Origin: Fragilariopsis cylindrus CCMP1102
Taxonomy: Eukaryota; Bacillariophyta; Bacillariophyceae; Bacillariales; Bacillariaceae
Direction: 5' to 3'
NCBI GenBank assembly: GCA_900095095.1
Contig: FMBT01000323.1
Coordinates: 1-64,000 of the forward strand
Length of the DNA: 64,000 nucleotides
Shown here: positions 21,801 to 31,300 of the stretch, one piece after another
How positions within the stretch are numbered: the stretch's first letter is position 1
Layout of the letters: each line of letters opens with the position of its first letter
The notes under the pieces: model-generated
The model's input: the letters and a program-made list of their open reading frames with translations, nothing else
The model's database searches: none
Told to the model about the DNA's origin: nothing
Made by a program: the position numbers and the translations under genes

Positions 21801-24383
21801 CGAATGGATAACGATACTTCATCGTAAGGAAAAAATCTCAATCTATATATCTATTCACTTGCTCCTTCAATCCTATATAAAATAATTATAATAGATCCTT
21901 CACAAAATGCAGTGACGATCCGTATAAACAGTTTGTTCACTGTGGAGAACGAGCCCCAATTTGGAGTATCTGAAAATGAAATCTTTGGGGATTCTGGTAA
22001 GTATGCAATCTATGAACCGTTTAATTTTGACGAAGGTGTTGACTGCAGACTAAATTCAACTTAATTTTGCCTCAAATCGATTTTTAAAATAATTTTTCCA
22101 TTAGTACGAAGAAATCCTCTATTAACTCTTGATTGTGGTGGATCTAATATATTGACGGTTAATGTCAGGACCGTCATGGAAAACCAAACTGAAACTCTTT
22201 TCATCAGTGATGATACAGTGTGTAGCATGTTGATTAAGAACAGGACGAGTGGAGGTAAGTGCGACAAGTTTGTACGTATGTGTTTGTGTGTTAAAAATTA
22301 TTCTTTCTCTAACACACATTCACTGTCTAAAAATTAAAAATAAGGTCATGATATTTATTATGTCAATTATACAATATTTCATGGTGGTAACGACAGTATT
22401 GATGATGACCCTATCGTGGTTTTGAATGGAAATAGTTATGAAGATGGTTTAGTAAATTTCGAACTGATACCAGATTGTTACTTTAGGAAACTTTCCAACT
22501 ATATTGATACCACTACCATCTATACTGCCTCAGATAGCCCGAACAAAGCGGTCAAGTGGTTGCTTGAGGACTTGTCAGGATTCTCATCATGTGAGGATGA
22601 ACACTTTTTAGAACGCTACAGCCTAGCAGTAATAAACTTTGCTGCACCAATCAATATGACTATATCCAATCCTGCATATAATGAAACATCAAGTGAAAAA
22701 CTAATTAATGACAGTCTTTGGATACAAAACGGGAGACACTGCGCTTGGACAAATGTTGCATGTAAAGATGATAGTGTAATAGAACTGGACGTCGGAGAAG
22801 TTGGACTTGGAAACATTATCTCGGGAACCATGGCCACGGAGATTGGTCTACTGAAGAATCTTACCAGGATTGATATGAGCATGGCTTCTCTATTTGGGTC
22901 TATCCCATCAGAAATTTCGCTATGGTCTTCAATACGATATATTAGTGTCGGTAAGTAGAAATCACATAATATTTATCACAATATTTGTTTTCTCTCTTTA
23001 TAAAGCATCTCAAGACCTTTAATCTAATTTTGTTTCTCTGTCTTGAATCCTTCAGCATCTAATTATTTGACAGGAACCATACCGTGAGTTCACTTGATTC
23101 TATAATGTAACATATCACGAAACTTCCAATTTGTTGCGGTATTACCGTATAGCAGAGTGAGTCGATCACTAAAACATTTGACTGCGTTTTCTTTCTTTCT
23201 TATAATTAATTAATTCCATTAAAAGGAGCGAAATTGGAATGACGAATTTGGAATGGTTTCTTGCTGGTAAGTGCAACGACGGATGTAACACCGAGCTCTG
23301 TTCGGTAGCTACTGTTACACATTTTCACCCATTCTTATCTAACACAATTTCTTCACTATTATTGAATCATCATTCTATCAAACTTTGATTTTGTAGACCA
23401 AAATTTACTTACAGGATCCATACCGTAAGTTACTTGATTCTATAGAATTCAGTTTGAAACTTTCGTATTCAATAGAACATAAATCACTCAACGAATCTGA
23501 TCATGATTTTCCTTCTTTTTTTCTGTTGATTGCCACAATAGGAATGAAATTGGACAACTAACAAATATGGAAGGTTTTTTGGTCTGTAAGTACACCGCAA
23601 TTCTGAGAATATCTTTACATCACACTGCAATGTTTTTCTCACCCAGTATTTAAAATTTCTCTAGACTCAAATTTCTTGACAGGTACAGTCCCTACTGAAC
23701 TTGCAAAAGCAACACCACTGGAGTATTTGATCGTTGCTGACAACCCTCTACAAGGCACAATACCTTCGGAGTTGGGTCAGCTAAAAGAAATGGTATACTT
23801 AGGCATGTCCTATATTGGATTGTCTGGTACAATCCCATCCTCTTTGAGTCAGCTTAATAATTTAACAAATTTAGAATTTGCTTTTAATTTTCTTACTGGA
23901 TCTGTACCTTGGGGAATTGTTAACAAGACCTATGACAACTTCAACGTCTATGGAAATCAGCTATCGAATTTAGAACCGGTTGGTGGACAGGTTATATGTT
24001 CTGGTAGTTTTAGCTACAGTACCGGAGAAGAAGAAGAAACAGAAGAAGTAGAAGGAGATTACTACTGTAATTGCGGGAGCGACTGCATAGCAGAGAACGG
24101 ACAACGCTGCCAATGTGAGAAAGCACAAGCTTGTTGTGATAGCTACATTGAACAGAATAACATTACCAAGTGTGTTGTTTGTGAAGGAGGGTTTTCAAAT
24201 CCTGACTTCATTGTAGCAGATTGGGACTATATTTCTTGTAACGATGGTGCTGTATATGCATATGATATACTGGATGAATTTGGCACAGAAGAACAATGCA
24301 ATGGAGCTAAGATGGAAGCATACAGGCGAGGATGTGTCTGTCCCGGATTTGTTCCACCGGCGCAAAAAATCATCAGCGATTAG
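18869..24383 (+). CDS. LRR membrane protein, copy A (17 exons, 1111 aa)
   Basis: Exons by hand: 18869-19308, 19553-19644, 19799-20031, 20165-20270, 20483-20499, 20748-20831, 20909-21310, 21394-21486, 21581-21731, 21895-21996, 22105-22254, 22345-22950, 23056-23083, 23226-23266, 23397-23424, 23542-23585, 23665-24383. All introns are GT-AG and the sum is an intact frame. Order: Asn/Asp-rich N-terminus (1-130); TM near 148-171; a conserved membrane-domain region with a hydrophobic LACLVVLLLVV segment near 256 and FTAVNFIS-FDD; TM near 333-349; a secreted-side region with a Notch/LNR-like Cys cluster (GDGVC ... YDEGDCCAATC, about 480-515); about seven plant-type LRRs (LTGTIPSEIG pattern, roughly 745-930); and a Cys-rich C-terminal domain (YCNCGSDC, CQC, CCDSYIEQN, GCVCPGF). 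A cell-surface receptor or adhesion role is inferred; no kinase is present. Exon 5 is a 17-nt microexon. Inverted paralogue at 46033-51624. The exact number of membrane passes is uncertain. Confidence 0.88.
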
Positions 24384-26251
24384 TATAGTAGCGATTAGAA
24401 TAATATAAGCTATAGACGTAAATAATAATCCCGTAAACGAAAATACCGTTTTGTTCATTCATTTATTCATTCTAATATCCGTGAAAACACAATGCGAGAA
24501 TCTTCCGAAAATTACGTAACTTATTGCAATCTTAAACGCTGTTTAGTAGAAGCAAAAGCAGAAGAAATCGAAAAAGCCGACAGCAATGTATGATGACGAA
24601 GAATTGTAGGAAACTCGTCTCGTCGCAGCTATATGTCTCGTCATCTAGCTGTGGCGAGCAATAATAAACTCGCCTGTTCCATGATAACGGGAGTACATGA
24701 CAACTTATACAGTATCTTCCATTGTCGTCATCGTCGTTCGTTCCCAATTCATTCATTCACTATTACTTTGTTACAGTATATGTAAATAGTCCCCGTTTGT
24801 TTTTTTGGTGCTGACAAAAGATTTACGTACAGTACGTCATCATTCACACTAGCTAACACCTACAGATACGCTTACGCGTACGAAACACGTCTGTCTTGTC
24901 TGTGTAGGGTTTGCTTGAAAGCAGGTGCAAATATTCAGTTCATTTTTATTTATAACCGGCCTCTCTTTCCTCCCATTTATAACGGTACGGCCACGCCGCA
25001 ACGATAAGTTGTGTGCGTAATGTTATGACGATCTGAAAAAATTAACGTCGTGGTAAGATTTTATTTCTTCAGGTTAGCTAGTAACCTCTTATTCGATCAA
25101 AAAAAAACAAGAGAAACATGTTCTTTATATTTGTGGACGCGTTCGACAAACAAACAGCTGAGCTGAGAAGAGAGGAGGAATATCTATCATCCCCACCTCA
25201 AACCAAGTACGATGCTATTACTGATTAATAACTTAAGTACTTAATATATTGTCTTAAGCTAGCTTGCTAGGGGGTAGTGTTTGATTAGTAGTGATCTTTT
25301 TCAATGAGTGGGTCCGATCCACGAAGATAGGATGATAGATTTTAATGGATACAGTCGTATCGTATCCGCGGTGTTTTTATTTTATTTCATTTCTTATTTC
25401 AATTTTGTTGTTGTTGTTGTTGTTGTTGTTGAGAATATCACTAACTTTTTGAGGATCATTAGAAGAAAAAAAGAATGTCGTCGCTTTGGTAATATTATTA
25501 TTGTTATTTCCTGCTGCTCCCTCCTCATACTCATCACGAAGAATTACCTTCACAGCTCCACCATTTTTTGCAATATTTTGTCTTTCCCATCTACCGAACA
25601 AAAACGATTTATAATCCAATGCTGGCGACGAAGAAGGAGTGCAGTATGTAATGAATTCCCCATCCATTCCATTTTTGATTAAATAATGGTATCACAGAAA
25701 CGCAGATCATGACAATTTTAGTTTAGTCGCTTTAGTCGTCGAATTGTCGTTGACCAACCATCACATCATACCAATTAATCCACGTGGAAAGCATATTCAA
25801 AACCTCGAATGACGAAGAGAGTTCTTCTTTGCGCGACACAAAAATAAATAACATTAAATAAATAAACAAACGTCATAAAAGAACAAAACAGATCACAGAT
25901 GGATGCCCTCTGCTTGATAGATTGTTGGTCGCGAAGACACACTGCACATGATTTCCACTTTCTGCCTTCTTTGTGTATTCAAAAAGAAAACTTCAACTCA
26001 AAATGATGGATCCGCCATCAACACTATAAAGAAAGAAAGATAGAAAGAAAGAAAGAAAGTGGAGAAAGAAAAATGCATAATACAGGTATCCGTCAATGCA
26101 TCGGCAAACTACTGTATTCTGATAAAGTAGTAGTAGATAGTACAGCAGTACAAAACACCATCGACGACACGTCATAATACAGTAACACACACCACAATTC
26201 AATTCATCATTTTCTTTTACAGTACAATATAGTACAGCACCATCATCCATC
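24384..26251. other. intergenic region
   Basis: Between LRR copy A and the plastid oxidase gene. No strong gene is seen except a weak minus-strand frame (25377-25667). There is a GTT-type run at 25408-25432 and GAAA repeats at 26030-26060. AGTACAGTA-type motifs are common before the next start codon. Confidence 0.5.
25377..25667 (-). CDS. possible small hypothetical protein
   Basis: A 96-residue frame beginning MDGEFITYC with an ordered-looking stretch (SPALDYKSFLFGRWERQNIA, then KVILRDEYEEG) followed by Asn runs. The first 50 residues look more protein-like than the local shadow frames, but no family is recognised, and a GTAATT sequence after the first third could be a splice donor. It could be an exon of a larger unrecognised gene, a remnant, or chance. 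Confidence 0.22.
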   Translation of the reverse strand: MDGEFITYCTPSSSPALDYKSFLFGRWERQNIAKNGGAVKVILRDEYEEGAAGNNNNNITKATTFFFSSNDPQKVSDILNNNNNNNNKIEIRNEIK

Positions 26252-27754
26252 ATGATGCATAGTATCGTCACTACTACAGCACTACCATTATTATTTACTA
26301 TGACGTTGATTTCTTCGGCGGTGCATGGTTGGACGATCAACAACAATCCTACTGCTGTGCTACTATCACCACCGAGTACGCGTTGTTCTAGAATTAATAA
26401 AGCCGTTGATGTACTAGTCCGACAACAGCAACAACGACGATCACCACCACAACAACGCCAGTCACGACGACTGTTTGTTCTTTCTGCTTCTTCAACTGCT
26501 TCTTCGACTGCTTCTTCTACTGATACTTCTACTACTGATGTAGATTGCGATCAGCAGCAGGATTATGACGAATGTATTATTGATGAAGATAAGTTATTAT
26601 CTGATTGTGCCGAATTAGAATCATTCATAAGTAGTGCAAGTGCAAGTACAGGTATCACTACTACTACTGATCATAGTATAATGGAGTTAGATACCATATA
26701 TGAACAGTTGCACGATGACAAAGGCAAATCATTACTATCGACGATTATTTTTCCTATTCCTAACAATACTGATGAACATGAATGTTCTACTAGTACTACT
26801 ATTGATTCTACTACTGCGACTGTGCCTGCTCGACCATATTATGAATTTAATAAAGCAATTGTCAATACAATGTATACTATTATATCTTTTTTATATCCTA
26901 CTACTGATGCTACTACTGCTAGTACTGAGGATGACTATACTATTATATCATTATCACATAAACAACAACAACAAATTCAAATTCAAAAAAATCTCCATAA
27001 ACATTATGAACATTTTTATATTTTAGAAATTATAGCAAGAGTACCCTATTTTGCCTATTTATCCTGTATGCATCTACAAGAAACATTTGGATCACGGTAT
27101 ACTGCCAGTAGTAATACTATTGACGATAATACTAACAGTAGTATGAATTATGATAATACTGCCGATCAAGTACGGATTGAAAAAATGAGATTATTTTATG
27201 CTCAAGCCGATAATGAATTACATCATTTATTAATCATAGAAGATTTATTAATAAAAGGCAAGAATAAGAATAAGAAGGATGATGAGGAGGCTAATTCTTC
27301 TTCTGTTTCAACAACAATTGATCATCGCACCATCATTGCACATTCTTTAGCAACCATCTATTATTGGTATACAGTATTTGTGTATATGACACATGGAAAA
27401 GTTGGTGGTGAGCAAGCAGTATACAATTTAAACGAATTGTTTGTTGATCGTGCATACGACACGTATAATTCCTTTATAGAACAAAATGAAAACGAATTGA
27501 AGAAAACTTCAACAACATCAAATGTTGTACCTGATATTGCACATAAGTATTATGATACAGATAATCAATACTTATTAAATTTATTATATTCCTCATCATC
27601 AACGTCGTCCAATAATGATAAACAACCAAATAGTAAACCACCATTATCAAATTTATATGATGTATTTATGAATATACGGAATGAGGAAAAAGAACATTAT
27701 AACACATTATGTAAATTACAGCAAGAACAACCACAACAGCAAGAACAAGAATAA
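26252..27754 (+). CDS. PTOX: plastid terminal oxidase (alternative-oxidase family)
   Basis: A 500-residue intact frame. PTOX is a di-iron quinol oxidase of thylakoid membranes that reduces oxygen with plastoquinol in carotenoid desaturation and chlororespiration. Seen: LEIIARVPYFAYLSCMHLQE (from about 258), ADNELHHLLIIEDLL, HSLATIYYWYTVFVYM, ELFVDRAYDTYNSFI, PDIAHKYYDTDNQYLL and LYDVFMNIRNEEKEH, in the PTOX order. Likely iron ligands are Glu259, Glu322 and His325 (ExxH), Glu395, Glu479 and His482 (ExxH). The N-terminus is a signal peptide ending AVHG with Trp at 27, suiting the diatom rule of an aromatic residue just after cleavage for plastid import. Low-complexity Ser/Thr/Asp inserts at about 75-205, 285-305 and 333-350 lengthen it beyond the usual size, and the tryptophan-rich segment after the first helix is absent. 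No introns. Alternative: a diverged PTOX paralogue with altered activity. Confidence 0.9.
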   Translation: MMHSIVTTTALPLLFTMTLISSAVHGWTINNNPTAVLLSPPSTRCSRINKAVDVLVRQQQQRRSPPQQRQSRRLFVLSASSTASSTASSTDTSTTDVDCDQQQDYDECIIDEDKLLSDCAELESFISSASASTGITTTTDHSIMELDTIYEQLHDDKGKSLLSTIIFPIPNNTDEHECSTSTTIDSTTATVPARPYYEFNKAIVNTMYTIISFLYPTTDATTASTEDDYTIISLSHKQQQQIQIQKNLHKHYEHFYILEIIARVPYFAYLSCMHLQETFGSRYTASSNTIDDNTNSSMNYDNTADQVRIEKMRLFYAQADNELHHLLIIEDLLIKGKNKNKKDDEEANSSSVSTTIDHRTIIAHSLATIYYWYTVFVYMTHGKVGGEQAVYNLNELFVDRAYDTYNSFIEQNENELKKTSTTSNVVPDIAHKYYDTDNQYLLNLLYSSSSTSSNNDKQPNSKPPLSNLYDVFMNIRNEEKEHYNTLCKLQQEQPQQQEQE

Positions 27755-28323
27755 CAAGAACAGCAGTGGTAGTAGTAGTAAGCAACAATAAATATAGTAA
27801 AGGCAATATATAATAAGCAATAATATAACCAATAGAATAATACGAGTACGAGTACGAGTAACGAGTGTAGCATTTTATGTGTATACTGTAGCAATGAAAT
27901 GCAGTACTAGTACTATAGTCGGTCGTGAGTGAGTGAGGGTGGAACGCGCTTTTCTATATCCTGTAATTTAGCACGTACGAATTGAAAGCGTTTCGCTTTT
28001 ATTTTCTGTTTTTCTGGAGACTGAAGTAGTTTTTCTTCTATTTTGTGGTTGTTTTTCAGAGACGTAAAAAAGAATTTCTGTGCTGGATTATTGCGTTGAA
28101 TATTACCTACCTAACGCTACTATTCATTGTAATAAATGAAATCTTACGATTAGCCACGACGACACAACTACTACGTCTGCTAGAAGACCCCAATACTTAC
28201 ACCCTGTACAGTAGATAGAAGTAGCTACAGTAGAGAAAAGTCATTACTGTAGATATATTCGATCGATTGATTGATTCCACTTTAGTATTATTTATTAGTT
28301 AGTGTTTTCTCTTTCTTGTAATC
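27755..28323. other. intergenic region between co-directional genes
   Basis: No gene seen. Contains a GAGTAC hexamer series at 27842-27860 and TTTAGTATTATTTATTAG-type AT-rich sequence just before the next start. It should hold the terminator of the oxidase gene and the promoter of the BRCT-protein gene. Confidence 0.6.
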
Positions 28324-31300
28324 ATGAATAATGCAAATAATGAATTAACAAATAATAATGACAATGACAATGACAATGACAATGACAATGAGAATAAGAA
28401 TGAGGAAGAAATTATCCTAATTCAACATGAATTATGTCTATTATCAAATCCGAATTCATCTCTATTACTGAATGAAAATGGTGAAAATTGGTTACGTGTT
28501 CTATTTAATATTAATAATAATAACACTGCTACTGCCGCTACTACTCGTACTCAAAATTGTGAAACTCAATTTTTAGAAGAAACTCAAGAAATGCAGCAGC
28601 AAATGCAAGGCAGGAGCACTCAACTTAAAACACAAATACAAACACAAACACAAATAGACGTAGACGAAGGGAATTGTAATGTCGATGATGGAGATCGAAT
28701 TTCACAACAGCAAACGTCATCACCGCCGGTGTCGTTGTCCACTCAGCAGTTTCAACAACAACTCAAGACCCAACCTGATTTAACACCCCAAGAAGGTGGT
28801 AGTACGCAATACCTACTCAAGACACAACCTGATTTTACACCACACGATGAATCGCAAATATTTCAAAACGAATCACAATTGTCGCAACAATCACAGCAAC
28901 AAGCTGAAATTGATGAAGATTTATTAACTAGTGTGAATGAAGAATCCATTGAACTGATTACGAATGGTACGGGATTATCACCACCAAATGAAGAGGAATC
29001 CATATACTTATGTTTTGAAATTATTGAACAGCAGGCGCTCTCATCATCATCATCATCATCATCAAAATCATTGACAGTAAAAGATATGAGACCACCATTC
29101 CCATTTCGTGGTAAATTCGATAAAGTAGCTTCATCAATTATTGTAGGGGTTACTGCAACTGCAACTGTAGTTGTAACAACTACAGCAAATAATAGTCATA
29201 ATAATCATAAAGATAAAGAAGACGACGCCAATGACGACGATAACGATGATGATGATGATGATGATAGTGTTTGTATCTTTGATTCAATAGAGAAACAATG
29301 GAAAAAATTACCACGACGAAAATTAACAATAGTAAATCCCAATGATAAAATTTCTATTACTAGTAGCACGAATACTAATAAAGTAATAGTATTTGAATAT
29401 CAACAACAAAGATCTGGTACCACAAAACAACAGGAACAACGACGCAATAGTGCCACTACTATTCGAAATAATAATCATTCGAATTCGGTTGGTGTGGTTG
29501 CTGGAACAAAAATTAAGAGTAGTAGAGCAACTGCAACATCATCATCCAGCACAACAGCAGTAGAAGAAAGAAATAATAATGAGGCGGACAATGATGATGA
29601 TGATGATGCAATGGATAATAGAAGAAGAAGAAGAAGTAGTAGTAGTAATAGTACAGTGGAATACAATACTAATGATTTTGATTATGGGGATATACATAAC
29701 AATATCAATACTACATACTATGGAACAACAAAAACTAAAACAAAATCATCGGGTGGTGGTGGTGGTGGCAGTGGTGGTTCACAATTCCAATCGCAACCAT
29801 CTCAATCCCAATCACAACAATATAGTATTGCTGTGGATAGTGTTGTGAATACACAACAAGAATCATTACGGAATGATCGAATTCAGACATTATTAGTAGT
29901 GAATACGGATGAGAATAATGAGAATAACGAAAGAGACGATGATAATGATACTGGGATTGCAGATGGGATTGTAAATGGAGAAGAATATTATAATGACAAT
30001 GACAATAATGACGATAATGATTTAAGTACTGTTAGTGGTAATGGTCATGGAAATTGTAATGGTATTAATGCACGTGGAATTATCAATAAGAACACCACTA
30101 CTATTACTACTCAACAACAACAGAAAGATCGTAGTCCTCCTGTGTCATTTGTTACTACTACTACTACTACTACTACTACCTTCAATGATGATGTGACATC
30201 TTCTGCTGTTGCTGCTGCTACTACTCCTGCTAGTGCTACTGCTACTGCTACTGCTACTGCTACTGCTGTGGGAGAAATAACAACCACAGACAAGAACAAG
30301 AACAAGCACAACAACAGCAATGATGATGTTGATGTTGATGTTGATGATGATGACTGTGCTGTTGACGCAGACGTTGATGCTGTACCACCAAAAGGGGAAC
30401 AAGATAATGATGATGATGATGATGATGATTTAAGTACAGTTAGTGGTGGTGGTGGTGGTGGTGGTGGTGATGGGGGTATTAGGGAAGGTGATAACGCAGA
30501 TTCAAATGCAACTGATGTTATTATTGTCGATAATCCTGATGATTCAGAAGATGATGATGATGATGATGATGATACTGTACAAGATTATTTTACTCAACAA
30601 CAGCAACAACAGCAACAACAGCATGGACCACTTCCAACTATAACTCTTTTATCGACACAACCTTTATCAACACAACCAGAAGATGATCCTAGTAATGACA
30701 AGAAGCAGAAGGAGAAGGAGGATTACGGCAGCACACAACCAAAAACTAATAATGATGATAGCAACGATCCCGATTATACCATCCAAAAAAATGTTGTGGC
30801 AAAAAATAATGGTGAAGACGACGACGATAAAGATGAAGAAGATGATGGTGATGAAACAGAATGTGCAGTTGCTACACAACCGGTGGTGGGGACGAGCCAA
30901 CTTTTATTATCAATGTCGTTTGATAATAATAATGATGACGATGATAATATTAATAATGATGGTGAAAATATGGATCAGGATACGAAGAAGATGAAGAAGA
31001 AGTCGGAAGTAGGCATAACTGATAGAAATCGTAACAACAATGCTGCAACAACAACTTATAGTGGTGCTGAGGAAGAATCAACGCAGGTGCCAACACCGAC
31101 CAAGAAAATGGAGGATACTAATACTACTACTACTAATCCTACTACTACTACTACTACTACTACTACACAGATAACCACTAGCAAGAAAGATGGGGGTAGT
31201 AGTAGTAGTACCCAAAACAGTAATGAAACAATAATGATGACGATGAGTCCAAGTCTTATGCGTGCAACAGGTGAAGCTATTTTTCCTGCTGATACATCAT

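Noticed and set aside
28324-29420. FHA domain at the N-terminus of the BRCT protein
   Set aside because: Only a faint end-strand resemblance (NDKISITSSTN...VIVFEY) is seen, without the Gly-Arg and Ser-x-x-His motifs.
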